DNA from: Stenopsyche tienmushanensis
Taxonomy: Eukaryota > Arthropoda > Insecta > Trichoptera > Stenopsychidae
Direction: 5' to 3'
Assembly: GCA_008973525.1 (NCBI GenBank)
Contig: WACJ01000518.1
Coordinates: forward strand, 62,001-126,000
DNA: 64,000 nt
This document shows positions 54,001 through 63,674 of this stretch, piece by piece; the stretch's first letter is position 1, and each line of letters starts with the position of its first letter. The translations under genes and the position numbers were made by a program. The notes beneath the pieces were generated by a model. The model was not told the origin of the DNA. It saw only the letters and a list, made by a program, of their open reading frames with translations, and ran no database searches.

Positions 54001-57000
54001 GAAAACATTTACCTATCATCCAATCCTATTCTCCAAACAGCTCGTTTGTTGTTGTATGAATTTTTAATTAACTAAAAACGCTGTGGCCTTATGAAAACAT
54101 TATTTTTTATAGTTATCGTACGCCGAAATACCTGGCTAAAGTAATGAATGTAATGATGAAAACAAATTGTTACAATCTGCCAGACAAAAATTTGTTCATC
54201 TCACACAGCAATACAAGGAAATGTTCCCTTACAAAGGATCTCAAAGTAGGGGAAACTGCTTGTTGAAATTTGTTAACTCTCAACAATATGAGAATATATG
54301 CGCAGGCGAATTCCATAACTCTTATGCTAGGGTGAGGTTTTTGATCCAATTAAAAGTTAAAAACTCGAACTTTCGACTTCATTTGGAGTTATTATTTCGA
54401 GCACACCTTTTCATATTCTTTTTGATGAAATTTAATTAAAAACCTGCATAAATGTCTACTCGAATCGGCCAAAAATTGATATAGTCAAGTCATCAAATAT
54501 GAGATATCATTGATTGTCCTCTCAATTCCAAATTTTATGATCAATAATTTAATCATACCATGCAATCATCATCTGCTTATATCATAAAATTACTTTATGA
54601 TTTTTTATGATCGATCGAAAATGACTGAATGTAGACTGCGTTTATTAAGATTTTAACCGCTTAGTCATTCATCATCTGATCGAAGATAATTTGGATACAA
54701 TTATCTCAGATCTCTGAGTTAATCTTCTGTGGATCTATGCATTGAGATGAATCAACCAGGGCCGTAACTAGGGTATGATGCGCCCGTGGCAAGAATCAAA
54801 ATTGCGCCCCCCCCCCCCACATTTTCGGACGGATATTTTCAATACATTTTTTAAAGGTGATAAAATAATGTTTAATATTTTGACATTATTTTATTACAAC
54901 ATTGCTACATTAAAAAAAGTGCTAATGTTAGTTAAAAACAAAATGGCGTCGTTATAAGATATTTCATTAGACTGTTTTTTTTATTGATATCAAGAATTTG
55001 TCGGATTTTTTCTATTGATCTGAAAACAATTTTTTTTTAATTTTTATTATGTGCAGGAGCAGAATATACCTATAAAAGTATATAATTAAAAACTAAGTAG
55101 TTTTTTTAATTAAACTTTTATATATTCTTGACAAATTTTACCCACAATTTTACAATATTATAGTGAGAAACCACCTAAAACTTCAGCCGGGTCAGTCAAA
55201 AACAGCCGTTTTTGAAAATGCAGTTTCGAGAAAATGTCATTTAACTCATCGATGCACAGTTACCGTCAAATACCGTCATGTGTTAGCAGATAATACCTGC
55301 TTATTGCGCCAGAATAAGTTCATGCATACCGTCTTCGCCGACACTTCAAATCTTATCTCACACCGACGAAACTCATCAAAATGAAAACAAACTTAGGTGG
55401 CTCAAAAACTCTCAAACTTCTCAAAATAAGATAAATTAATTTTGATAAATAATTGGATTTTTGCGATATACCGACTTGAAGTACATACATATTATAAACA
55501 TCAAGTACTAAAGTAGTAAAAGTTTTATCGCATTCTACTTCCAATATATTTTACTTTGGTCTGTTTTTATGCGGATCTTTTTTATGCGATTTTGATATTA
55601 TGCCATTTTAAAAAATAATGGAACTTATCCCTCATTTTTCTATAAAGAACAAAGCTTTTTTATGCTAATACGCATAAAAAAGTCTAAAATTGTCGGAAAA
55701 ATATATTTGGGAAGAAATGACTATCGGCGAAAACGAAGAATTAAATTTACAAAACATTAATACTTTACAGTCCGGGCGTTTCGCGCTAAGCTTCGCTGAA
55801 AGTTCGGGCGATTTCGTAAGAAATTCATGAAACTCTACTTCTTTCGTAAAATTGATATAATTCTTAAACCAGCCAATAGATTGAAACGAAATTTTAGTGG
55901 TGCCTACAAAAGAGCTTACTGCACAGATATATTTAAACAAAACAGAGGATTTCAATGTATGGTGCGTGTATCAGCGCAACAAAATGCAAAAAGTAACTTT
56001 TTGATTTGAATTATATAAAAAGGCATTTATCAAATGACACCCAAACACATGAACAAAAAATAAAGGCAACATTTAGTTAGTTCATCGTTCTATTTAAAAA
56101 TTATATTTGAATTGTGTATTTTAACACTGAAAATTGGCAACTAAATTGAAATAAATTAAAATTGTAGCAACAGTACCAGACTTTTAGATAAAAAGATGAT
56201 GAATAATATCATCAAAGCTTCAGTTTGAAATGGAAAGAAGATGTGTCCCAATTATTCCGACTGATATGCTATTTGTATTGAAGCGCGTGCAGTTTCCGGT
56301 GCGAGCATCAACAGAGTACAGGGAAACACAGGGCATGCGTGCATGCTTCTCACATGGACAGCTGTATGTGGGCTGCTCACGCCCAAATCATTTATTACCA
56401 GACGCTACGCACCATACGGATTTTTTTTAAGCATCCAAGAGCACTTCATTAGCACGACATGAACGCGATCTTTAGGACGAGAAAAAAGATAGGAAGCCTC
56501 CTATTCGACAAAAAGAAAAAAGTGAAAAACGAAAATCAGGGGGTTTACGAGATCGAATACGCAGCCTGCATCATGTCGTACATTGAACAAACCAATAGAT
56601 AGATCGCCCACAGGGTGAGAGGATATCAGAAAGCAGTTTTGCAATTGGATTACAAATCAGCAATAACCGAATATGTTACGAAGAACGATCATCACATCAA
56701 TTTTGCGGCACATAAACTATAGCAACAGTCAAAAACTTCAGCATCAAAATTACAAGAGATCAAAAAACGAAGAAACTCTGCAATCAACAGACGATATGAC
56801 GGCACTAGCATTCCTAGATTTTGGCTACCAATTTTACCGAAAATTAAAGCACCAATGACCAGCTAAAAGATCTGAAAGTGTAAACAATCTCCAATAAAGA
56901 CCGCAAAGCAACGGCAATGGACGAAGGATGCTCACAAGGAGCATAGAAGTCAGGCATTTATTTTGATAATTAACGAGCACCATTCTTATCGCTGACCATT

Positions 57001-60000
57001 TTTTTATTCCCCCTTTCTACTTCTTCAAAAGTAAACTGACAGATTTGCACAGCAACTCATTCCTTTTATTTTCGCAACACAATAATAGGCAAAAATAATT
57101 AAGCAACAGCAAGCAGATGCTATGCGTGTTGGACATAAGAAATTGAACATTTTTTTATTGTTTTTTTTTTATTAATTTGGACGTATGTATTATGTTTTAA
57201 TGCACCTATATCTTGAGTCATATAAAGGCAATTCAAACAGAATACTCGCGCGCTAGTGCAACCATCACGACGAGCGCGTGGGAGCGGGGCGCCGCCCGGG
57301 GGCTCTGCCCCGAGAGCGCCCCCGCTCCGACGCTTTACATCAAGAGAAGCCAACTTTGGTGAATAGATGCACCATTATTTTCCAGCACGATAACGCGCGA
57401 CCTCTGTTAACGAAATTGAAAAAAATTGCATTGAGAAAAAAACCGCAATAAATTGTAAGAACATCTAATATTGACATAATTTACATTTACTTACTTATTA
57501 GTGTTTCTCGTGTATTTTTCGTTTGGACGAAAATGAGGCAGGGGCGCACTGGCCGAGGGGCGCACTGGCCGAGGGGCGTAGGTGGTGTTGGTGCTGATGA
57601 AGCAATATAAGGAGATGATACAACGAGCGCCGAAACACTTTTTTTCGGGTATCCAAAAATGACTAATCGGGTCGACACTTAAAATTCTTACGAGCTTCAT
57701 CGGAAACACTGATTATCCATAAAATTGGATCACCGCTAAAGTGGAGATAAAGCATCGCTAATCAATTATTATATCATGTTGCTTTGAATTAATGACATCG
57801 ATGGTGTTATCTATCTCGAGCCAATTATGAGTAATGAAGCAAGTATGTACATATTATCTCCAAACGAAGAATCGGGAACCCCATGAGAGATATCGAAAAT
57901 GACTCATTGCGAATCTTATGTCAATTTACGTGTTAATGCATTTAGAGTAAAATGGTCAAGTAAAATAAAAATCACGTACAACTCTCTCAATCGGGTCGGT
58001 ATCCTGCGTTTTGCGCCCCAATCCCTGTTGCGCCCGTGGCAGGCGCCTGCTTTGCCACGCTCTAGTTACGACCCTGGAATCAACTGACGTTTCATGACAT
58101 TGATAAAATATATCAATGATAATACGGAAAGAGATGTTTTTCTGTTTTATAAATACATGAAAATAAGGATAAGTGCAAATGACGTGATGCAGCTACAAAT
58201 TTTGATCATAAAATGATTGGCACTGTATAAATTGATATTCATCTTGTAAGATGCCATATCCATTATTAGATCTATGCTATCTCCATGAGATACTTTTCTT
58301 GGGGGGGGAAATCATCTATCGGTGTTCCAATACCTTCCACATACGATTATAATAGGATTACTAGAATAGAAGTTTTATATAACAAAGGATCTACGAGTGT
58401 TATATAAAATTGTGTAATAATTGTTATGGAATCTAAATATGTCCAAACTATTTGCCGGCACTTGGAAAAATTGTTAATTAGTAAATTGAGTGTATGGGTG
58501 CCAAATAAATTTAGTGAAGACTATAAAATTGAGTCATTTTTAAACAGAATAATTACTGGAGATGAAAAATGATAATTTTGTACGCAAAAGACAGTGGCTT
58601 GATAAATATTAACCACCTTTACTGGTTCTTAAAGTCAATATTCATCGATTTTTTTATTGTGTGTATGGTGGGATCGTTGAGGCATAATCCACCACGAGCT
58701 TTTAAATTGAAATGATCAGTGCCGATAAATACACTCAACAGCTACAAAGTGTTCAAGAAAAATGCCCTTCTCTCGTCAATCGGAAAAACATCATGCTCTT
58801 ACAAGATAATGCAAAAACGTATACAATAAAGTTGACCCAGCAAAAGATTCTGGAATTTGGGTCATCTGTTTTAACACATCCGCCATACTTCCCGGACCTT
58901 GTCCCAAAAGTATTGATAAGTAAAATGGGAGAACGTTATCACTAATAATGGTAAATATGTAATAGAGTAATATTGCTTTGTTATATTATGAAAGCTGAAT
59001 AAATGTTTGAAAAAAAAATCGGCAATTATTTATGACTCAACCTGATATACTCCAAAAATTTGGAAAAAACTTCCGAAAAATGAATATATTCAACAATATT
59101 CCAGGTTTAATTACAATATGAGATTTTGGATTCTAAATTGCAATATCAAACTTCTCTTCGTAAATCTGCATTCAGTTTGTTTCGTTTCATGAATCAAGAT
59201 AAAATCTGGGAGTCGCCTAAATTCATAGGTATATTTATGAATTGTAATCAACCACAATGTTTCACATTTCAGCATAATCATAGATAAGAAATCTTTGAAT
59301 TTATTTGACATATTCAGAGCATGGTTTAGGTCCAGACCATATATAGTTTATGCATAAAACCACTCTTTGATTGCTTGTCAAATCTTAGAAATATCAGATA
59401 TTAGCATTTTTTTAAAATCTGATTTGCCTAATAGAGCCTACTAAACATTGTTCAATCTGTTGTTCAGATCATAAATCTATCCATTTTCGAATGTAATATT
59501 ACTTTTGTTGTGGGGTACGAACACTAATCTGACATTTCCTAGGGGTGTGCAGCATAGAAAATGTTTGCAGCCCCGGGGGTAGATAGTTAACGTGTCTAAG
59601 AGTAGGGTCAATGGGATTAAACGAAGAACGATACCAGAGTGATGTAATTTCGGAAGTTTGTTGACAATTGCTTGCAGCAAAATACGAAGAACGTATGCTT
59701 AAATGTATCAAACTTGAAGACTAACAACAACCTTATAAAAGGTTCCTTGGAAATGCAAGTAAAACTTAATTCCGTTGTGTTAAATACCTATTATAAAAAT
59801 ATTTAATTATTGGTTTATACGTGGATAAAATGAAATTAAAGGTCTCATCAGGATCTTAATTTTTATTATCGAGGTTTTAAATCAAGCTCTAGAGTCAGAT
59901 TGATTGATCCAATAAAAAGACAATGCATTGGGTATATCTAATCAATGAAGATTTAATGTAGATAAGATTGAATAAAGCAAATGTCAAGCTACCAAAGTAC

Positions 60001-62992
60001 ATTATTTTGTTTGTATTACATTATAATATCAGATATTTCATTCAAACAACACTAGATGGTGTTGTTTTATCATTTTTGACAATTTATGCATGGATGGAAA
60101 TTGTATGGGATTACATTGTGCAACTTTATAATTAGTCAATCAATATAAAATGTATATAATATGTTTCATTAAGATTTAATTCAAAAAAAATCGGGTATTC
60201 GATCGCGTTGAGCTATTTTTTATTCCGATATTTCGGACCACCCATCGGGTCCATTTTCAAGGAATAACTGCCGTTGTTGTTGTTTTGGTTACGCTCCTGG
60301 TAACCATCCTCCGTCCATGGACCCGATGGGTGGTCCGAAATATCGGAATAAAAAATAGCTCAACGCGATCGAATACCCGATTTTTTCTGAATTAAATCTT
60401 AAATATGACTCGCGTAAATCTAAAAAACTCAATTATGTTTCATTATTCAATAGAAAAATCGGTCAATTCAATGTAAAAATTATTGTTAATTCATAGTTTA
60501 TCGTATAGGTCAACTTCTTAATAATCTAATACTCATTTTTATAATACCATATTGATCTAAGTCTTATCTATAACAGATTACTTTATTGTTATAATGCATT
60601 AATTTTTTTCAAAGATAAGGATTTTTTTATATGCTTATCTGATATTAAAAGACTTTGAACGAGTTCAAAAATAACCGTTGTTGTATTTGCAATGTCTCCA
60701 AGCTAATTGAAATTAAAAGATTAAGCGTTCATTGATTCTGAAAATTTAATTGGGTTACGCAAAAAAATAATGGAATACTTAAGCCCTCCGTCTGTACGTC
60801 GTCTACAACAGAAATGGCTGTCAACGCGACCCTTCCACACTCACCATTCTAAATGTAAAGGTCAGCGTCGCGAAAACAAAGCCCTATTAAATTTCATTAA
60901 TGAAAAGCCTGTCTAGCTGAGTTTGATTCCAGTTGGGAAAAGTCAATGACTCATTACGTTTGAAGACCTACTTCATTTTTCCAGATTTATGACCCCTTTT
61001 CCCGGTAAAAGAACAACTGGGGTGACGCTAACGGCCACTCGATAAAGGCTTTCAATTCCTATAAAATCTTAATTATAGACGAAAGGCTTTTCGTGCCTTT
61101 TATTGGAAATTATATTTGTTAATTTTGCTACGAAATGTATATCATGCTTGTGCTATATGGACATGAGGTCAAAGATTTTACCACCTCGTTTATGATCAGC
61201 GTAGACAATTACGTACAAAGTGCGATGTTTATCTCAAATATTTGATTCAAAACAATTCATCAAAGAGATTGTTGACTTCTAATATTATTAAGCGTTAATA
61301 TTAAGGTAGTAAACTGAAGATACTAGCAAATTCGTACAAAAAACAGAACAATAATAATGTACAAACATTTCATATTACTGCCCAAGAACCATTTAGCACA
61401 AACAATTCATACTTACAATTATTCATTCAAATTTGACCACCTTTTAGACTTGAAATTCACACTCTGGTTTAATATTCATGATTTGGATTGTTCATTAAAA
61501 TACGGAGAAGGAATAATTTCACATCATATTTATGAGTTTTGTTCGCTGAAAGCTTTAAGCAACATAATATGATTTAATTATGTATATAACAAATTTATGT
61601 ATTATATTGTATAAACCAAAAATATTTTTTAAGATCAAAACTGAATCTTTGCTGTCAAAGTTGAAATCTGAGTCTTGTAATAATGTAACAATACGATTGA
61701 CTAGTTATGACGTCTTCTTGTATAATATTATATGATTTATGGAATCGATTTCGGACTAAAGTACAATTATTACAATTCTCTGGTAATAGGCAAATTACTA
61801 GTGTCTCGCAGTTGGAACCTCTCTAGTTTTTATAGACCCCAAATGCCTTCTTTTACCTTTTTGGACCTTCTGATCTAATATTAAGCAAATCAGAAAACAT
61901 CCAACCAAAATATACATATACACACAATCAAATATTTGAAAGAATAAATACCAAAACAGGTCGGAGTCGCAAAAAAATTTGCTAAAAATGATTTTTTTGT
62001 AAATGTAAAATACTAAACATTTACTTGAAAATAAAAATATCTTCTTTGCATTAAGCTAAACCATTTTTATATATACTATAGACTTTCAAAAACCCAAATA
62101 TTACAAATAAAAGTCGGCTTTATTTTAAATTCAAAATACTAATAAATTAGTAATACTTTGTCTAAAATGCGTTATATTTATCAAAATGAAAGCTGCAAAC
62201 TCTCCATCAATTTATTATTCAAGATTTATATGAATTATTTATAATCAGTGATTGTATTATCAACTAATTATGAAATAATATATACATTTGAGAATTCATT
62301 GCTGAATAATTCATACAATTTTAAGGGCATAGAGATTTCATAATATTTTTACTGCCCTCTACTTAGGGATGTAATTTTTTTGTTGTTGATAAAGCCGGAA
62401 AAACTGTATTACTATCGCATCAATCATATTTTTTGCTCCACTCTCACCGCAGAGTTCTTGTTAAAAATGGTACGAAAATATTTCTTTTATCCCCAGTCCG
62501 CAATAGGCGCGTCTATTAATTTATTATAATAGTTGTACAGAATTGCTCTAAAATCTGGTAATAAATTCTGCACTGAAAAGAGCATTATTCATCCGCTCTT
62601 AAGCGACGAGTCAACTTTTTAATGGTTTGTAATTATGAAAAATTGCTCTATCATAAAACAGCCATACTTTTTCTACTACATTTTTATAATGCCAAAACAG
62701 ATTGGAAACAATAGCGTCTACTTGGAAGTTTTAATGCTTTTATAAATTTAATTACCAGCCCTTAAATAAGCCCCATTAAAACGAACAATCAAAACAAGCT
62801 CACTCAATGTTTAAGCATCTCTTCCTTTCTGAGAATGATCATTTTTTTTATATTTTACAGCTCATCACAGGCAATCTTCGACGACGAGCACTTCGCATGG
62901 AAAACACAATGGATCGAAGCTGGAAACGACATATTTTACATTTGGCGGATTCGACTGGAATTTGACGCTCTTCCCTAATGGGAAAGACATGA
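44903..62992 (+). CDS. MATH/TRAF-like domain protein, four exons, 3' part beyond window
   Basis: The four exons join to an open frame of 204 codons plus one base. Residues about 17-155 show the MATH (TRAF-like) pattern: HVFTFVV as first strand, QKWAITFSR, then GVYLVWRN, VYVDFTFTLLNREHFS, KFTFES with NYIPVSDL, and FQLELTMANLRT as closing strand. Residues about 158-182 form a Ser/Thr/His-rich linker (HHSSAHHRQSSTTSTSH). From about 186 a second module seems to begin (YFTFGGFDWNLTLFPNG). There is no signal peptide or membrane segment, so an intracellular protein is likely. MATH domains usually bind peptide motifs of partner proteins, often in ubiquitin or receptor signalling; any catalytic or BTB part would lie past the window. 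The start is fixed by an in-frame TAA nine bases before the ATG (44894-44896) and a good context (A at -3, G at +4). The gene structure is strongly supported; the fold is assigned by pattern only. Confidence 0.8.
45078..46743 (+). other. Intron 1 of MATH-like gene
   Basis: AT-rich intron of 1666 bases between GTAATA and TTTTCAG. It contains a TTAA-flanked miniature element (45169-45281). No other structure was recognised. Confidence 0.75.
45169..45281. mobile_element. piggyBac-type miniature element with TTAA target sites
   Basis: TTAA at 45169-45172 and 45278-45281 bound a 105-bp unit. Its ends are CACATTCGCATCAGGTAACG and, inverted, CACATTCTCATCGGGTTGCG: 16 of 20 bases match. TTAA duplication is the mark of piggyBac insertion. 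It lies in intron 1, 92 bases after exon 1. Confidence 0.78.
46744..46859 (+). CDS. Exon 2 of MATH-like gene (residues 59-97)
   Basis: The acceptor is TATTTTTTCAG|GA and the donor AAACAG|GTAAAA. The 116 bases complete the split Gly codon and end in phase 0. The exon encodes GVYLVWRNASEG through NEGFSGKQ, the central strands of the first domain. It has no ATG-started frame of its own and is recognised only by splice signals, frame and composition. Confidence 0.8.
47440..48440 (+). other. GC-rich block of unknown origin, possibly an LTR or element leader
   Basis: Composition is sharply unlike the flanks. It contains a run of 13 G at 47748-47760, AATAAA near 47919, a perfect TATATAAG at 48275-48282, two copies of GGGTCCRCRAAAAAAA (about 48207-48250) and a CT-rich run at 48340-48367. 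Both sides of the G run can be read as open frames (for example ISSDDQLFDLTLKEDDLR before it), but I recognise no protein. A TATA box, poly(A) signal and odd composition fit a degraded LTR, but no paired terminal repeats or flanking duplication were found. Confidence 0.35.
48779..48981 (+). repeat. Dispersed repeat, copy 2 (unclassified)
   Basis: This is the second copy of the 10114-10370 repeat, with TAATAAAATAGGCTTACTAC, TGCTGCGTATAGACACACAC and TTTTTGACCAACTGCCGGTT in collinear order. The 80-base segment found in copy 1 is missing. It lies in intron 2 of the MATH-like gene. Confidence 0.65.
51315..51351 (-). mobile_element. hAT terminus, same family as the 54757-58076 element
   Basis: CTTGCCACGGGCGCTTCATA then CCCTAGTAACGGCTCTG is the inverse of the first 37 bases of the 54757 element with three differences. 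Only this end is seen; it points the opposite way and the rest has been lost or has diverged. Confidence 0.72.
52661..52850 (+). CDS. Exon 3 of MATH-like gene (residues 98-160)
   Basis: The acceptor is CCTTCTTTTAG|GTG and the donor TCTTCAG|GTAATT. The 190 bases begin in phase 0 and end in phase 1. The exon encodes VKFTFESPAQ through FGVHHSS. NYIPVSDL and FQLELTMANL correspond to the last strands of a MATH fold. Codons are GC-richer than the flanking intron. Confidence 0.8.
55552..55692 (+). mobile_element. Short pogo-type miniature element, inside the hAT element
   Basis: It begins CTTTGGTCTGTTTTTATGCG and ends with a stretch that inverts to TTTAGACTTTTTTATGCGTA. In between lie TTTTTTATGCGATTTTGATA and AAAGCTTTTTTATGC, echoing the 24.4- and 42.6-kb copies (GCGATTTCGAAGTTATGCGG, AGCTTTTTTGTGCGA). 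It is a diverged or related family member of about 140 bp. Confidence 0.5.
56230..56427 (+). pseudogene. Helitron helicase C-terminal fragment
   Basis: VPIIPTDMLFVLKRVQFPVR and CFSHGQLYVGCSR match the end of the Pif1-like helicase of Helitrons, whose usual form is IPxIPSDMPFxFKRxQFPVR ... FSHGQLYVACSR. The roughly 20 residues normally between them (including the TINKAQGQ motif) are replaced by a short ASTEYRETQGMRA. The frame is open from ATG to TAA, but the RecD-like core and Rep domain are absent. Confidence 0.75.
56543..56866 (+). pseudogene. GIY-YIG endonuclease fragment, Penelope-like element
   Basis: The plus frame reads VYEIEYAACIMSYIEQTNR, stop, IAHRVRGYQKAV, KSAITEYVTKNDHHINF, a second stop, then INRRYDGTSIPRFWLPILP. 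This is the order seen in the C-terminal endonuclease of Penelope-like retroelements (VYxIxC..C...YIGQT.R, R...H, KSA..EH....H.I.F, NR.DG..LS..W.P). The Gly of YIG is Glu here and two in-frame stops are present, so it is dead. The reverse transcriptase part was not found. Confidence 0.65.
57281..57328. other. GC-rich nested hairpin
   Basis: GGAGCGGGG (57281-57289) pairs with CCCCGCTCC (57320-57328); inside it GGGGC pairs with GCCCC around TCT (57299-57311). It is flanked by GCGCGCTAGTG. GC-rich hairpins of this kind occur near Helitron 3' ends, and a Helitron helicase piece lies 850 bp upstream, but a CTRR-type end is not clear. Confidence 0.45.
57351..57430 (+). pseudogene. Mariner transposase fragment (second Asp block)
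   Basis: The plus strand reads KPTLVNRCTIIFQHDNARPL then LTKLKKIAL, the mariner block with the second catalytic Asp. Nothing else of the gene is readable. It abuts the GC-rich hairpin inside the hAT element. Confidence 0.6.
57541..57572. repeat. Tandem duplication of a 16-bp unit
   Basis: GGGGCGCACTGGCCGA occurs twice head to tail, followed by a third partial GGGGCG. Such G+C-rich units resemble the subterminal GCGCCCC motifs at both ends of the surrounding hAT element. Confidence 0.8.
58431..59045 (+). pseudogene. Mariner transposase relic with 3' end, third Asp deleted
   Basis: VQTICRHLEKL, KLSVWVPNKFSED, SFLNRIITGDEK then TGA (where Trp is usual), RKRQWLDK, ISADKYTQQLQSVQEKCPSL, VNRKNIMLLQDNAKTYT (second Asp) and THPPYFPDLVP. 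The frame then jumps straight to KWENVITNNGKYVIE and a stop, the C-terminus. The block with the third Asp (SDYHLF type) and about 50 residues are deleted. The right end, inverted, is TCAGGTTGAGTCATAAATAA at 59045, followed by TA. No left end was found. Confidence 0.82.
60171..60400. repeat. Foldback repeat: 83-bp arms, 64-bp loop
   Basis: The arms at 60171-60253 and 60318-60400 are reverse complements with one mismatch (T to C near 60387). Each arm contains GGACCCGATGGGTGGTCCGA, AATATCGGAATAAAAAATAG and CTCAACGCGATCGAATACCC. The loop is GT-rich and non-repetitive. The near identity suggests a recent event. The CCGATG..GTCCGAAA core is reminiscent of hammerhead-like motifs carried by Penelope-type retroelements, but two consensus bases differ. 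Confidence 0.9.
62861..62992 (+). CDS. Exon 4 of MATH-like gene (residues 161-204)
   Basis: The acceptor is TATATTTTACAG|CT and the donor CATGA|GTAAGT, a near-consensus donor. The 132 bases complete the split Ala codon and leave one base (phase 1). The exon encodes the Ser/Thr/His-rich linker and the start of a second MATH-like module, FTFGGFDWNLTLFPNG. The next exon is outside the window. Confidence 0.72.
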
Positions 62993-63484
62993 GTAAGTTC
63001 GACATATTTCATTATAAAAATAATAAAACACAGATATAACGTACGTGGAAGAATATATTCCTGGAGGGTTGTATTTCCATTTTTATCTCGAATTACATAT
63101 CAATCTTTGTTAGCCATTGTGAATTCAAGACATCGACTACTGGTGTATATCTTGTATTGGGTCATAAGTCTTATCGCAGACAAGTCGAGCTAGAGACTTA
63201 AATGTTGCTTTATGGTTGGACAGCGAAATTCTAAACACCTTCTTATGTACTGTATGGAGGATGTTGAGATATAAAATATATGCTTAAATGAATCCTTGTA
63301 TAGAACAATGTTTTATACAAAAATCTATTAATTTCATACAAGAAAATATAGCCTAGTGACTTTATATAAAACCATTTTAAATCTATTGCATTTTTTGAAG
63401 TATTTTATTATATTTTTTACAGTTATATTTTTCATTTCAGTTTTCGTTATATTGGTTTGGTTTCTTTGTATTAGTTTTTGGTTC

Positions 63485-63674
63485 AACTATTCAAATATTT
63501 TGCCAACAAACCTGAGTAATTTTGACAATATGGAATTATGAGGCTTCCGGAAAGATGGAGAAAGGTAATAGAACAGAATGGATCATATATTATTCAATAA
63601 ATTTTGAAGTAATACAAATTATTGTTTATTTTTTTCTTAATATGAAAACGAAAGAAACTTATGGGACACCCTAA
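63485..63674 (+). pseudogene. Mariner 3' end: transposase C-terminus and terminal repeat
   Basis: The plus strand reads KYFANKPE, stop, F, stop, QYGIMRLPERWRKVIEQNGS then YIIQ and stop: a standard mariner C-terminus with two in-frame stops. The element end inverts to TTAGGGTGTCCCATAAGTTT at 63674, followed by TA (63675-63676). The end is akin to that of the 20593-20875 element (TTAGGGAGACCCATAAGTAA). The 5' part was not found; upstream is AT-rich intron. Confidence 0.78.

Larger units (their letters stand above)
54757..58076 (+). mobile_element. hAT element (3320 bp) with perfect 8-bp target duplication
   Basis: The left end is CAGGGCCGTAACTAGGG; the right end inverts to CAGGGTCGTAACTAGAG. 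Eight-base duplications GAATCAAC flank it exactly (54749-54756 and 58077-58084), the hAT hallmark. Both ends carry GCGCCCGTGGCA and TTGCGCCCC subterminal motifs; a C12 run lies at 54807-54818. I found no hAT transposase inside. The inside holds a short pogo-type element, a Helitron helicase piece, a GIY-YIG endonuclease piece, a mariner piece, a GC-rich hairpin and a 16-bp tandem repeat. Confidence 0.88.
52851..62860 (+). other. Intron 3 of MATH-like gene
   Basis: The intron is 10010 bases, much of it transposon-derived: a hAT composite (54757-58076), a mariner relic (58431-59045) and a foldback repeat (60171-60400). 52851-54748 and 60401-62860 show no gene or repeat that I can name. Confidence 0.7.

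Noticed and set aside
59477..59711. Two overlapping minus frames of about 70 codons
   Set aside because: No recognisable protein, and the overlap in two frames suggests non-coding sequence.
63356..63541. 61-codon hydrophobic frame resembling a membrane peptide
   Set aside because: Phe/Ile-rich translation of T-rich DNA; its end overlaps the mariner C-terminal frame, which explains the sequence better.
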